A stretch of DNA of 64,000 nucleotides from Desulfobacter curvatus DSM 3379 (GCF_000373985.1 NZ_KB893090.1:1-64000); one strand, 5' to 3'. Shown: positions 8,548 through 18,731, numbered from the stretch's first letter. Numbers and translations: made by a program. Notes: generated by a model not told the origin, from the sequence alone.

Positions 8548-9836
8548 ACAAAACTGAAGCATATCTGGCCGTTGACAAAAAACATATCTGGCATCCCTAT
8601 ACCTCCATGACCGATCCCATGGGCGTTTATATGGTAAAAAAGGCTGAAGGGGTTCATATTCACCTTGCCGACGGCAGGGTTTTAACCGACGGCATGTCTT
8701 CATGGTGGGCGGCCATTCATGGGTATAACCACCCCGTGCTGAATCAGGCCATCCATGAACAAACGCAAAATATGAGCCATGTCATGTTCGGCGGTCTGAC
8801 CCATGAGCCGGCCTGCACCCTGGCAGAAAAGCTGATATCCGTTGTCCCCCAGGGACTTGGACATATCTTTTTTTCAGATTCCGGATCCGTTGCGGTTGAG
8901 GTGGCCATCAAAATGGCCATCCAGTATCAGTACGCCCTGGGCAAACCCGGGAAAAAGAAATTGCTCACGGTAAAGAAGGGTTATCACGGTGATACATTTG
9001 CCGCCATGGGCGTGTGCGATCCGGTTCAGGGCATGCACGGCCTGTTCAAGGGCATACTTCCCGAAGCGATTTTCGCCCAAGCCCCCCAATGCTCTTTTTT
9101 CCATGCCTGGGACGAAGCAGACACGGCCGAGATAGAATCGCTCATGGCCGAGCGTCATGGGGAGATTGCCGCCGTCATACTTGAGCCGGTTGTCCAGGGG
9201 GCAGGGGGGATGCGCTTTTATCATCCCAATTACCTCAAACAGCTTGGTTCCCTGTGCCGGCGGTATGATATTCTGCTTATATTTGATGAAATCGCCACGG
9301 GGTTCGGCCGTACCGGAAAACTGTTTGCCGCCCGGTGGGCCGGTATTTGCCCTGATATCATGTGCATTGGAAAGGCATTGACCGGCGGGTACATCAGTTT
9401 TGCGGCAACCCTTGCAACCCCGAAGGTGGCCCGGGGTATATCGTCGGACGGTGGGGTTTTCATGCATGGACCGACCTATATGGGAAATCCTTTGGCCTGC
9501 GCGGTTGCCAATGCCGGCCTCGACCTGTTGATGACCGGGGAATGGCAGACACAGGTTGCGGCCATCCAGCGCCTGCTGGACGAGCATCTTTCGCCGGCCC
9601 GGATTTTAACGGGGGTCAAGGATGTGAGGGTTCTGGGGGCAATCGGGGTGATCGAACTGGAAGAGGCGGTGGATATGCCGGTTATCCAGGAGATGTTTGT
9701 TCGGGCCGGTGTCTGGATACGTCCTTTTGGCAGGCTGGTCTATACCATGCCCCCCTATGTCTGCAAAAAAGAGGATGTGGTGAAAATTGCAAAGACCATG
9801 TGTGAGGTTGTTAAGGCATATTTGAAAAGGAGGTAA
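8544..9836 (+). CDS. bioA: Adenosylmethionine-8-amino-7-oxononanoate aminotransferase BioA
   Basis: 430 residues, class III PLP aminotransferase. N-terminal KHIWHPYTSM and DGMSSWWAAIHGYNHP are BioA signatures; IFDEIATGFGRTG precedes the PLP-binding lysine, about residue 277 in CIGKALTGG; HGPTYMGNPLACA follows. Makes 7,8-diaminopelargonate for BioD. Coupled to bioD by ATGA, with six bases to the transporter gene. Confidence 0.95.
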   Translation: MNKTEAYLAVDKKHIWHPYTSMTDPMGVYMVKKAEGVHIHLADGRVLTDGMSSWWAAIHGYNHPVLNQAIHEQTQNMSHVMFGGLTHEPACTLAEKLISVVPQGLGHIFFSDSGSVAVEVAIKMAIQYQYALGKPGKKKLLTVKKGYHGDTFAAMGVCDPVQGMHGLFKGILPEAIFAQAPQCSFFHAWDEADTAEIESLMAERHGEIAAVILEPVVQGAGGMRFYHPNYLKQLGSLCRRYDILLIFDEIATGFGRTGKLFAARWAGICPDIMCIGKALTGGYISFAATLATPKVARGISSDGGVFMHGPTYMGNPLACAVANAGLDLLMTGEWQTQVAAIQRLLDEHLSPARILTGVKDVRVLGAIGVIELEEAVDMPVIQEMFVRAGVWIRPFGRLVYTMPPYVCKKEDVVKIAKTMCEVVKAYLKRR

Positions 9837-9842
9837 GAAGGG

Positions 9843-11186
9843 ATGGTTTTCCTGATTTTGTACGTTGTGGTGCTCTTGGGCTTTGGTATTTTTGAATTTA
9901 AGAAAATAAAAAATTTTGATGATTTCATTATCTCCGGCAGGACCCAGGGGACCGGGGCCATTGCATACTCCATCCTGGCTACCTGTATCGGGGCATCTGC
10001 GACCCTGGGCGTTGTCTCTACGGCCCGGCGTATTGGATTCCCCGCTTTTTGGTGGCTGGGGGCAGGAGCTGTGGGCCTTTTGCTCCAGTCCATTTTTTTA
10101 TCCCGGAAGGTCAGGTCGGTGGGGGCCTATACCCTGCCGGACCTGACCGAAAAATTGATGGGCAGGGATGCCCGGTTTTTGACATCCATCATTGTGGTGA
10201 TCGCCTGGACCGGTATTATTGCCGCACAATTTGTTGCCGGGGCAAAACTTTTGTCGGCCTTCGGGGACATTGATCCCAGGGTTTCCATCATGGTAACGGC
10301 CCTGGTGATTGTGGCGTATTCGGCCATGGGCGGGCAGTCGTCGGTGATGAAAACCGACAGGGTGCAATTTGCCCTTTTAGGGGGCGCACTTCTTTTTACC
10401 CTGGGCTATCTCTATTCCAGCCACCCGGTGCCCCTGGCAGATATCCGGTTCGATTTGACCAATGCAGGGTTCACCCCTGAAAATCTGGTGTACTACCTGT
10501 TCGTTGTCGGCGGCAGTTATTTTGTCTGTCCCTTGCTTTTTTCGCGCATTCTTACGGCTCGGGATGCCCGAACCGCCCGGAAGGCATCGTTTCTGTCGGC
10601 CCTGGGACTTGTTGCTGTAAGCGTTGTCATTACGCTGATCGGCATCTGGGCTTCTTTTAATATTGACCCTTCCTACGATAAAGACATCCTTGGCTATATT
10701 ATCACAGAGAAATTGCCTGCCGCAGGCGGCATCGCGTTGCTGATCGGCCTTGTCTCCGCAATCATATCCTCGGCCGACACCTGCCTTTTTGCCGTCGCAA
10801 GCATCGTTGAGTACGATATCCTGAAGCAGGAACGGGTCCGGACCACAAGGCTTGTGATCGGTATTATCGGCCTTTTTTCCGCGCTTCTTGCCATGAAGAA
10901 TCCAGATATCATTTCCCTGCTCATTCAGGCATATGCCGTGTTTACTGCCGGTGTTGTTCCGCCGGTGGCCGTTGCCCTGATCATGTGGAAAAAGCGGACT
11001 ATTCATCTTTATTGGCGTCGTTCGGCCATCATCGTCGGCGGAATTTTGGGGCTTGGTGCCAACCTCATGGGAATGGACATGCTGGCAGTTGCCGGAATGG
11101 CAGTTTCCACAGCACTTTCCATTGCCGGACTCTATGTTCCCCAACAGTCTGTAACAGCCTGCCAAAATGAATCCTCAATATCATAG
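9843..11186 (+). CDS. Sodium:solute symporter family transporter in the biotin operon
   Basis: 447 residues, about 12-13 hydrophobic helices throughout, with the SSS family start (FDDFIISGRTQG) and the helix run SAIISSADTCLFAVAS that resembles the sodium-site region of the family. Placed between bioA and bioB with short spacers, and thus cotranscribed. The substrate cannot be read from sequence; a biotin precursor such as a pimelate-like or keto-aminopelargonate compound is a context-based guess. It differs from the usual BioY/ECF biotin uptake proteins. Confidence 0.8.
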   Translation: MVFLILYVVVLLGFGIFEFKKIKNFDDFIISGRTQGTGAIAYSILATCIGASATLGVVSTARRIGFPAFWWLGAGAVGLLLQSIFLSRKVRSVGAYTLPDLTEKLMGRDARFLTSIIVVIAWTGIIAAQFVAGAKLLSAFGDIDPRVSIMVTALVIVAYSAMGGQSSVMKTDRVQFALLGGALLFTLGYLYSSHPVPLADIRFDLTNAGFTPENLVYYLFVVGGSYFVCPLLFSRILTARDARTARKASFLSALGLVAVSVVITLIGIWASFNIDPSYDKDILGYIITEKLPAAGGIALLIGLVSAIISSADTCLFAVASIVEYDILKQERVRTTRLVIGIIGLFSALLAMKNPDIISLLIQAYAVFTAGVVPPVAVALIMWKKRTIHLYWRRSAIIVGGILGLGANLMGMDMLAVAGMAVSTALSIAGLYVPQQSVTACQNESSIS

Positions 11187-11193
11187 GAAAAAG

Positions 11194-12177
11194 ATGCAAT
11201 ACTCTATTGAGTCATATATTGATATCGCAAAAACCATTATTGAGGGGCAACGCCCCGGAAATAATGTTTATCGCCACCTGGCATTGACCGGGGATAAGGA
11301 TGTGTTCGCGTTGATGGCTGGTGCGGATCTTATCCGGGACGTCTTTTTTAAACGTGAAATTCACCTATGTGCAATTTGTAACGGAAAATCAGGTATGTGC
11401 AGTGAAGACTGTAAATTCTGCTCCCAATCAAAATTTCATACTTCGGATATTGAGATTTATCCCCTGATGCCCAACGCTGAACTTCAGAAAGGGGCATACG
11501 AACTTATGGATACAGATGTTCATCGCTATTCCATTGTGACCACCGGCAAAGGGCTTGCTGAAAATGAGGTTCGACAGGTGGCTGATGCCTTAGCTGACCT
11601 GCCGTCAAAGGAATTGTCCTATTGCGTTTCTTTGGGCATCTTGGATGATACGGATATGGATTATTTGAAAGACCATGGAATAGGCCGTTATCATCATAAC
11701 TTAGAAACCTGCCGAAGTCATTTTGATGCTGTCTGCACCTCCCATACCTACGATGACCGGATCAATACGATTAAGAAAGCAAAGAAAGCCGGATTGTCTG
11801 TTTGTTCGGGCGGCATTTTCGGTGTGGGGGAAAGCATGGCGCAGGTCCTTGAGCTGGCGTTTGAGTTAAGGGAACTTCAGGTGGATGCTGTTCCGATCAA
11901 TTTTTTAACCCCCATACCAGGCACTTTTTTTGAGGGGAAAAATAATCTGACACCGTTAACATGTCTGAAAATAATATCCATTATGCGATATGTGCTGCCC
12001 AAGACGGACATCATTATTTGCGGCGGAAGAATACAAAATTTGAAAATGCTTCACCCCCTTGTCTTCCAGGCCGGGGCGAACGGCATTATGACAGGCAATT
12101 ATTTGACCACAAAAGGCAATCAGCTTCAAGAAGATCTTGAAATGATCCATCAGCTGGGATTTAAATCAAGGCCTTGA
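11194..12177 (+). CDS. bioB: Biotin synthase BioB
   Basis: 327 residues from the ATG at 11194, chosen because AGGAAAAAG lies directly upstream; an ATG at 11167 would overlap the transporter. A radical-SAM enzyme that inserts sulfur into dethiobiotin. SAM cluster CSEDCKFC, preceded by CAICNGKSGM; YHHNLETCRSHF and SGGIFGVGES are also family motifs. The N-terminus and some motifs differ a little from the commonest BioB. Last gene of the operon; converges on the glycosyltransferase gene with a 12-base overlap of the 3' ends. Confidence 0.92.
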   Translation: MQYSIESYIDIAKTIIEGQRPGNNVYRHLALTGDKDVFALMAGADLIRDVFFKREIHLCAICNGKSGMCSEDCKFCSQSKFHTSDIEIYPLMPNAELQKGAYELMDTDVHRYSIVTTGKGLAENEVRQVADALADLPSKELSYCVSLGILDDTDMDYLKDHGIGRYHHNLETCRSHFDAVCTSHTYDDRINTIKKAKKAGLSVCSGGIFGVGESMAQVLELAFELRELQVDAVPINFLTPIPGTFFEGKNNLTPLTCLKIISIMRYVLPKTDIIICGGRIQNLKMLHPLVFQAGANGIMTGNYLTTKGNQLQEDLEMIHQLGFKSRP

Positions 12178-13407
12178 TTTTAATAAAATATTTACCGCAT
12201 TTTCAACGCCGTTTTCCGTGTTCAGCGCAAAGCTGAGCTGATTCAGTCTTTCATGTATGATTTTGTCATGCAGCACCTTGTCGATCCAGTATGCCATGGT
12301 TTGAGGGGTTAACGCCTTTTTGGACAGGCGCGGCGGTCCTGCTTCAAGTCTTTCCAGCCTGTCGGCCCAGAATCTCTGGTCAAAAAAGAACGGAATGATA
12401 ATTGATGGGATACCTGCTCTGAGTGCCGCACCTGTGGTTCCGGCACCGCCGTGGTGGACCACGGCGGAGACCCTTGGAAAAAGCCAGGGATGTGGGATGC
12501 TTTTTGCCACGTAAAGATCGCGGCAGGCCGGTTCACTATAGGTTTCTTTGCTCCAGCCCGTTAAAAGGACCACCCGGTGGCCTGCCTGGAGGAGACCCTG
12601 TACGACTTTTTTGATAATGATCTTAACATCCGGGTCATTCATGGAGCCAAACCCGACACATACCGGTGCCGGACCCTGGCTGAGAAACGTTTGCAGGTCT
12701 TTGGGGGGAACCCAGTCCCGGGGGGGATCCAGAAACCAGTACCCGGTGATGTGCATGGTGTCTGACCAGTCGGAAGGCTTTGGAAGGACACAAGAGCTAA
12801 AACCATGGAAAACGGGGATATTTTCAGAATATACCTCCTGGAAAAATTCCTGGAAAGACGCTTTTCCTCTCAACTGATCGCTGTTGTTTAAAAAAAGCGC
12901 CATGCATTTTTCAACAACCCTGTAGCTTGCGGCATTGAGCATTTTGGGAACATGGATGTTTGAGGGGATGACAGGGCTTGGGAATACGTTGGTCCGTCCC
13001 AGGGGCTGAAGGCAGATTGGAAAGGCTTTAATACCTGTTTGCTTTGCAAAATGATGGGCCGGCAGACCCAACATGTTGTAAAGAATTAAATCCGCATCCT
13101 GGCAGGCATGGCGGATATCTGTGACAATGCTTTCCAGGATCGGTGCGATATGTTTTTTTTTTAATCTGAAAAAGCGCAAAGGATCCATAGATTTGGATGG
13201 ATAAATGCTGTTGGGGGTGCCGGCCAGAGACTGCCTTAACATGGTTCGAATGGGGAAAAAATCTATGCCCCGTTTTAGGACGTCAGCTTCAAAAACAGGG
13301 TTGGCTGCAAGGCATACCCTGCATCCGGCCTTTTTTAATCCAAGTCCCAGGGCAAGGGCAGGATAGGCGTCTCCACTGGAGCCCAACGCCACAATTGTAA
13401 TATTCAT
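12166..13407 (-). CDS. UDP-glycosyltransferase family (GT1-like) glycosyltransferase
   Basis: 413 residues, two Rossmann-like halves. N-terminal ALGSSGDAYPALALGLGL is the acceptor-side glycine-rich start; the C-terminal donor site is PHPWLFPRVSAVVHHGGAGT followed by ALRAGIPSIIIPFFFDQRFW. This matches the sterol/MGT/antibiotic glycosyltransferase group. It overlaps the end of the NRPS gene by four bases, which suggests it glycosylates the NRPS product or a lipid made with it (inference). Confidence 0.85.
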   Translation of the reverse strand: MNITIVALGSSGDAYPALALGLGLKKAGCRVCLAANPVFEADVLKRGIDFFPIRTMLRQSLAGTPNSIYPSKSMDPLRFFRLKKKHIAPILESIVTDIRHACQDADLILYNMLGLPAHHFAKQTGIKAFPICLQPLGRTNVFPSPVIPSNIHVPKMLNAASYRVVEKCMALFLNNSDQLRGKASFQEFFQEVYSENIPVFHGFSSCVLPKPSDWSDTMHITGYWFLDPPRDWVPPKDLQTFLSQGPAPVCVGFGSMNDPDVKIIIKKVVQGLLQAGHRVVLLTGWSKETYSEPACRDLYVAKSIPHPWLFPRVSAVVHHGGAGTTGAALRAGIPSIIIPFFFDQRFWADRLERLEAGPPRLSKKALTPQTMAYWIDKVLHDKIIHERLNQLSFALNTENGVENAVNILLKSRP

Positions 13408-16400
13408 TTGTATCCGCCTTTTTTGGGGTCAAGGCCGGCAAGGCATTGCTTGAGTCTGTCGGCCAGTGTGGCCACATGGGGGGCTTTCATGAAACTGTCA
13501 TGGTTGCCCGGAAGCATGTGCACCTCAAACGGGCCCTTTGCATGTCTGCGCCATGTCCTGTGGGTGCCTAAGAATTTGGATATGGCCCACTTGCCCTGGA
13601 AATAATCAATTCTGCCCTTGTAGCCCCGGGGGCGGTACCCCACCAGCGCTTCCAAATGATATTGGAGGCCCCTGTCAAGGAAAACAGCACGCAGGATTTC
13701 TAAAATATTTGAGGCGGCTTTTTTTTCAGAGTCGGGCAGCAGGTGTAACACCAGGAATCTGACTTTCTTGGTCATAAGACGGGCCAATCGACGATAGCTG
13801 TAAGGCGCTCCGATCATCACCAGAAAATCTACTTCTTTGCCTTGTTCTTTGAGGAGACGGGCTGTTTCATAGGCCATCAGACCACCGGCACTGTACCCGC
13901 CAAGCCTGTACGGGCCGTTGGGGAACTGATTGAAAATTTGGATTGCATACTGTTTTGCCAAAGGTTCTACCCCCATTGCCGTTCCGTTATCATTGGGCTG
14001 GATCATGAAAAAGGGTTGGTCCGCTCCAAGGTGGCAGGACAACTGGCGCAGCTTGACCACATCTCCATAGCCTGCGGTAATACAGAAAAACGGCGGTTTT
14101 GTGCCGCCCTTTGCAATGGGAACAATCAGTTGGCGGTGTGCCGGGCCCGTTCGGCCTGATAACAGTTTTGCCAGGGTGTGGACCGTTCTGTTGTCCATAA
14201 TTTCGGAAAATAACAGCCGGTGGTTAAACGTCCTTTCCAGGAGATTGATAAATCTTACGGCAGCAAGGGAATCCATACCGGATTCAAAAAAATCGTCATG
14301 GGCGCCTAAAGATATGGAATTGCCGTCCATGGCCTTGGAAAAAAGGGCCATCAGCTTTTTTTCTGTGTCATTGCCGGGAAGATCCCCGGCATTTGGGGAC
14401 TGTCCGACCTGGGTATCCATACCTTCCAGCAGGCGGCGGTCTACTTTACCGCTTGGCGTATAGGGCATTTCGTCCATAGGGATGAATTGGGACGGGATCA
14501 TGTAGTCGGGCAGGCTTTGTCCGGCAAACTGTCTGATTTTAACCGCAAGGGATTGGGCTGTTGAGGCCTTGGGGCTTGAGAAAAATGCGACAAGATACCT
14601 GTCCGATGACGGCCCGGTTTTGGGGATAACAGCAATTTGGGATACTTCGGGGTGGCGTGCTATCACCTTTTCAACCTCTTCCGGCTCAATTCGGAATCCT
14701 CTTATTTTGACCTGGTGGTCAAACCGGCCCATGAACATGAGGGTTGAATCGGTTAAAAATCTTACCATGTCCCCGGTTCGGTAAAGCCGTTTGTGTCCGG
14801 TGCGTTCTTTGAATGGATTTTCAATGAATCTTTCCCGGGTAAGCTCGGGCCGGTTCAGGTAGCCCTTTGCCACGCCGGCGCCCCCAATGTACAACTGTCC
14901 GGGCACGCCAAGGGGGACCGGCGCAAGGTTTTTGTCCAGGACATAGAGGCTTGTATTGTCAATGGGTTGGCCTATGGGCAGTTGGTCTGTGTCTTCATCT
15001 TTGCAGACCCAGGCGGACGCACAGACGGTGGTTTCGGTCGGGCCGTAGGCGTTAATAAATCGGCGTCCGTTTCCCCATTTTTTCAATAGCCTTGAAGGGC
15101 AGGGCTCTCCTGCGGTGATCAGGGTGGTTAGGTCGGGCAGAGGCACCGGATCCATGACGGCAAGCGCAGACGGGGGCAGCGTCACATGGGTGATTTTCCG
15201 GTTTTTAAGGGTGGACAGCAGTGGGGGGCCCGGCATTAATTTGTCTTTTTCGGCCAGAACCAGGGTTGCCCCGGCCGAAAGAGCGGTAAAAATTTCTGAA
15301 ACAGAGGCATCAAAATTCAGGGAGGCGAACTGCAGAACCCTGCTGTCATGGGTGATGTCAAATATTTTATTTTGGGCGGCCACAAGGTTGACAAGCCCGC
15401 CGTGGGTGCACATGACCCCTTTGGGCTGTCCGGTTGTGCCTGAGGTGTAGATGACATAGGCCAGACTGCTGGCGTTTACGGTTACTTTTGATTTTTCAAC
15501 TGCCTGATCATCATAGGGAAAATTGTCCAGGGCAATAATGCTGGCCGTTTTGTTCCCGGCCAGCCTTGATGCAAATTTATTCAGGGTTAAGATAATAGAG
15601 GTACCCGAGTCCTCAATCATGAATTTTATTCTTTCTTGGGGATAATCCGGATCTAAGGGTACATAAGCCCCGCCCGCCTTTAATATGGAAAGGATGCCTA
15701 CCACCATTTCAATGGATTTGTCGACGAAGACACCTACAATGGTCTCAGGGCCTTGAAGCAAAGGCCTCAAATAGGATGCAAGGCGGTCAGACCTGTCATT
15801 AATGCTGTGATAGGAGATTTGCTGACAGCCCAGTTGAACGGCGGCATGGTTCGGATAGGTCCTGACCGCTTCCGCCAACTTCTGGCAGATGGTTGTACAC
15901 GAGCCGGGAAGGCTTTGGGGCTGGCGGTTGAATTCCACCAGAAGTTTTTTTGATTCCGTGGCGGGCAGGATACTGAGTTGGCGTAAAGGGATGTCAGGCT
16001 TGTTTAAGAGTTGTTGGAGCATGTATCGCACCCGTTCCATTAAAAATTCAATCTCATGGGGTTTATATGCGGCCAGATTATAGTAAAACTCAAGTTTTAC
16101 GCCGAGTTCTTTCTGGTACTCTTTTATGGCCAGGCTCAAAGGGGTCTGGTCCCAGCCGTTGTGCATGGTGTTGACCTCAAACCCGGTGCCGTTATAATCC
16201 ATCACACTGTAGTTAAATTTCTCGTAGGACAGACTTACATCAAAAAGCTGATCTCTTCCGCTCCTTTTGAGGTTTATGGCCCGGTTGATTTCACCTAAAG
16301 GAAATCTTTGGTGTGGAAAAGATTCTTTTAATTGCGTCTTCAGCAGTTCAAAAAAGGCTTGAATATCAATGTCCAACCCAAAATCAAGGCAGACCGGAAC

Positions 16401-17288
16401 CACATTGACAAAGGGGCCCATGGTCTCCATGAATTCAGGTGTCGGGCGGTTGAGTAGTGGTATGGAAAAAACAAACTGCTTGATATCAGTCGTTCGCAGA
16501 AAATAGGTATACAATACCGCAGCCATGAGAAAAAAAACATTTCCCTGGTGTTGTTTTGAATATTTGATCAGCTGATCATAGAAATCAGGGGGGAACCAGA
16601 TATGGGAAAAGGCACTGGGTGTGGCTGTTGTCCCGTACCCTGCTGCGTATCGGCGGGAAATCATCGGCCTTGGGATCGTTTCAAATTTTTCAGACCAGTA
16701 CGCTTTTGCCTGGCTGAACGCATCGGATGACCTGTACGCTAAATCATTTGTAATAAAATCAACATATGATGGTTGGCTGCCGGGCTCTTCCGAACCATTT
16801 ATGAGGGCGTTATAGTTTTCAAGCAACCGCTGTTTGAGAAGGGCAAAACAGTATCCGTCCATTGTCAGGTGATGGGCGCACATCGCATAATAAAAACTTT
16901 CTTCAGATGTCTTTAAAAGAAAATACCTGGATAGCTGGGCATCATAGATTTCAAAGGGTTTGCAGAACTCTTTTTGCCACCACTGCATGGCCGCTTTATC
17001 CGGATCTGCATGGTGTGAAAAATCCTTTAAGACCATTTCTCTGGCCGTATCGGAAAAACTGAGGCTGGGCAGGCCCTCTCCCTTGTGAAAGACCATTCTG
17101 AAAGCGTCGTTTTGCCGGATCACCCGGTGTTGGGTTTCAATGTAAATGTCAACGTCAATATATCCGTTGATTTTGAAATTTCCGCCAATATTATACAGAG
17201 GAATTTCATTATGGATCATCTGGGAAAGCCAGATATCTTCTTGAATCAGGGAGAGAGGGTAGACGTTAGCGCACGTTTTGACCGGCAT
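13404..17288 (-). CDS. Single-module nonribosomal peptide synthetase (C-A-T-TE)
   Basis: 1294 residues. Condensation domain about 1-430 with intact HHLTMDG (139-145); adenylation domain about 460-980 with YTSGTTGQPKG near residue 612, NAYGPTETT and the RTGD loop; carrier domain with FFESGMDSLAAV, the phosphopantetheine serine near 1005; thioesterase about 1070-1290 with GYSAGG near 1131 and a GNHDSF histidine near 1262. By-eye Stachelhaus reading gives D-A-S-T-I-A-A-V-C(-K), close to codes for aromatic residues (Tyr or Phe); this is tentative. A starter condensation domain suggests N-acylation or condensation with a donor made elsewhere. No MbtH-like gene nearby. Starts with AAGGAAT upstream and overlaps the flippase-like gene by 23 bases. 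Confidence 0.93.
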   Translation of the reverse strand: MPVKTCANVYPLSLIQEDIWLSQMIHNEIPLYNIGGNFKINGYIDVDIYIETQHRVIRQNDAFRMVFHKGEGLPSLSFSDTAREMVLKDFSHHADPDKAAMQWWQKEFCKPFEIYDAQLSRYFLLKTSEESFYYAMCAHHLTMDGYCFALLKQRLLENYNALINGSEEPGSQPSYVDFITNDLAYRSSDAFSQAKAYWSEKFETIPRPMISRRYAAGYGTTATPSAFSHIWFPPDFYDQLIKYSKQHQGNVFFLMAAVLYTYFLRTTDIKQFVFSIPLLNRPTPEFMETMGPFVNVVPVCLDFGLDIDIQAFFELLKTQLKESFPHQRFPLGEINRAINLKRSGRDQLFDVSLSYEKFNYSVMDYNGTGFEVNTMHNGWDQTPLSLAIKEYQKELGVKLEFYYNLAAYKPHEIEFLMERVRYMLQQLLNKPDIPLRQLSILPATESKKLLVEFNRQPQSLPGSCTTICQKLAEAVRTYPNHAAVQLGCQQISYHSINDRSDRLASYLRPLLQGPETIVGVFVDKSIEMVVGILSILKAGGAYVPLDPDYPQERIKFMIEDSGTSIILTLNKFASRLAGNKTASIIALDNFPYDDQAVEKSKVTVNASSLAYVIYTSGTTGQPKGVMCTHGGLVNLVAAQNKIFDITHDSRVLQFASLNFDASVSEIFTALSAGATLVLAEKDKLMPGPPLLSTLKNRKITHVTLPPSALAVMDPVPLPDLTTLITAGEPCPSRLLKKWGNGRRFINAYGPTETTVCASAWVCKDEDTDQLPIGQPIDNTSLYVLDKNLAPVPLGVPGQLYIGGAGVAKGYLNRPELTRERFIENPFKERTGHKRLYRTGDMVRFLTDSTLMFMGRFDHQVKIRGFRIEPEEVEKVIARHPEVSQIAVIPKTGPSSDRYLVAFFSSPKASTAQSLAVKIRQFAGQSLPDYMIPSQFIPMDEMPYTPSGKVDRRLLEGMDTQVGQSPNAGDLPGNDTEKKLMALFSKAMDGNSISLGAHDDFFESGMDSLAAVRFINLLERTFNHRLLFSEIMDNRTVHTLAKLLSGRTGPAHRQLIVPIAKGGTKPPFFCITAGYGDVVKLRQLSCHLGADQPFFMIQPNDNGTAMGVEPLAKQYAIQIFNQFPNGPYRLGGYSAGGLMAYETARLLKEQGKEVDFLVMIGAPYSYRRLARLMTKKVRFLVLHLLPDSEKKAASNILEILRAVFLDRGLQYHLEALVGYRPRGYKGRIDYFQGKWAISKFLGTHRTWRRHAKGPFEVHMLPGNHDSFMKAPHVATLADRLKQCLAGLDPKKGGYK

Positions 17289-18321
17289 TTTTTATTCCTT
17301 TTAACAACGTAAGTATCGGCGTTTTATCCAGCCATAGATAGAACAGTCCGGGAAGTGTATTTGATATAAACATTGCCCCATGCATGACAATGGCGGCATA
17401 GAGTGCGGATTGGACAGGAACACCGTAAAAAGAGAGAACCGTTACCGTGGCCGCATGATAAGGCCCGACATTGGCCGGCGCCGGAATGCCCATGGAAAAG
17501 GCCTGTGCCAGAAGAATCAGCAAAGAAGGTAAAATGCCTGTAAACTCCAGTCCCAGCGCTTTGAGCAATATACATACGTTTACCCCGCAAAGCAGCCAGA
17601 AAACAAGACTCAACAAAAGCCCCAAACAGACATACCCGGTAAAATTAAGGCATATCAATCCTTGGCGAAATTGGATGGCAGCCTTTTGGGTCCCGGGCTT
17701 GAACCGGCCGGGTATAGGTAGAAGCAAAAAGAGTACAAGCCTGTCCATGGCTTTTGGGCTTTTCGTGAACCCAAACAGGATAATCACAAGAAGTGTTAAA
17801 AAGACACCGGCCGTTCCGGCCGTTTGGGAAATGGATTGAAAGTATTCAGCCCCTGTCCGGGGGATGTTTCGTATGAGCAGAATCAAAAGTCCAAGGAAAA
17901 TAAGCATGATGCTGTCAAATATCCTGACCAGAGTAACGGTCCCAAGCGCCGTACTGAAACTTTCATTTTCCTTTTTTCCGAGAAGAAAGGCCTGTACAAG
18001 GCCGCCTGCCCTTGCCGGAATAACCATGTTGAAAAGTCCGCCGACAAATAAGGAAAGGCACATGTTGAAATATGAAAACCTACGGTTCATCGGCTTGAAA
18101 AGAATGGCCCATTTATAAACACGAAAGTACAAAATGAAGATGTTAAATACGAAAGATAAGCTGATCAGGGGCCAGTCAATACGGTGAAATGCTTTTGGCA
18201 TTTCTGAAAAATCGTGTCGCAAAAAAGCATAGATAACGAATCCTGATAATATGAAAGGCCAGATCCAGGCAATGCTTATTTTTTTGAATTTGCCTTTTTT
18301 ATTAAATAAATTTGCCTGCAT
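17266..18321 (-). CDS. Flippase-like integral membrane protein (LPG synthase TM / UPF0104 family)
   Basis: 351 residues, about eight membrane helices. The family motif IPARAGGLVQAFLLGKKE and the following LVRIFDSIMLI are typical of the lysylphosphatidylglycerol-synthase transmembrane family, which includes AglD-type proteins. First gene of a minus-strand operon with the NRPS (23-base overlap) and the glycosyltransferase. Possible role: moving or binding a lipid-linked product (inference). Confidence 0.85.
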   Translation of the reverse strand: MQANLFNKKGKFKKISIAWIWPFILSGFVIYAFLRHDFSEMPKAFHRIDWPLISLSFVFNIFILYFRVYKWAILFKPMNRRFSYFNMCLSLFVGGLFNMVIPARAGGLVQAFLLGKKENESFSTALGTVTLVRIFDSIMLIFLGLLILLIRNIPRTGAEYFQSISQTAGTAGVFLTLLVIILFGFTKSPKAMDRLVLFLLLPIPGRFKPGTQKAAIQFRQGLICLNFTGYVCLGLLLSLVFWLLCGVNVCILLKALGLEFTGILPSLLILLAQAFSMGIPAPANVGPYHAATVTVLSFYGVPVQSALYAAIVMHGAMFISNTLPGLFYLWLDKTPILTLLKGIKNAGQNVR

Positions 18322-18418
18322 TATTTGTCACATCCCGATGTCAGGGATTAAAAAACGGCCTGGTTCATCTTTGTTTGAATATATGGTACAATTCGCGGCG
18401 TTTCGGGTGTTCCGAAAT

Positions 18419-18470
18419 TGCCCACAACAAAGATCGAAAATCCTCTTTTTTCTGAGGATTTTCTTGTAAA
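18419..18470 (-). repeat. Family A repeat, truncated copy 4
   Basis: Reads GCCCACAACAAAGATC then a perfect hairpin GAAAATCCTC / GAGGATTTTC and CTTGTAA. It has one hairpin and the core but lacks the second half of the element. Confidence 0.6.
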
Positions 18471-18628
18471 AAAACGGGGTTAAAAACAGTATTAAGCTTT
18501 CCAACCGAAAGCGGCAATTAGTATAGCACAGAAAATCTTAAAGCGAATTCTACGATAACAAGGAGTAAGCCGTCAACTGATCGTCGGTTATTTCGCAAAA
18601 AAGTGTTTTGGCCGATGAAGCATCTGTT

Positions 18629-18731
18629 TGTATAAACGGCCACAGGCCGTCCTTGGTCTATCTGCGCCCAGGCTTCGGCCCACAACAAAGATAGAAAGAA
18701 TCCAGCTATTTACTGAAGACTTTCTTATAAA
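18629..18731 (-). repeat. Family A repeat, copy 5
   Basis: Full-length reverse copy: GTATAAACGGCCACAGGCCG at the left, CCCACAACAAAGATAGAAAG in the middle and CTTATAA at the right. It is the near mirror image of copy 2 and ends 15 bases before the patatin start. Confidence 0.75.
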
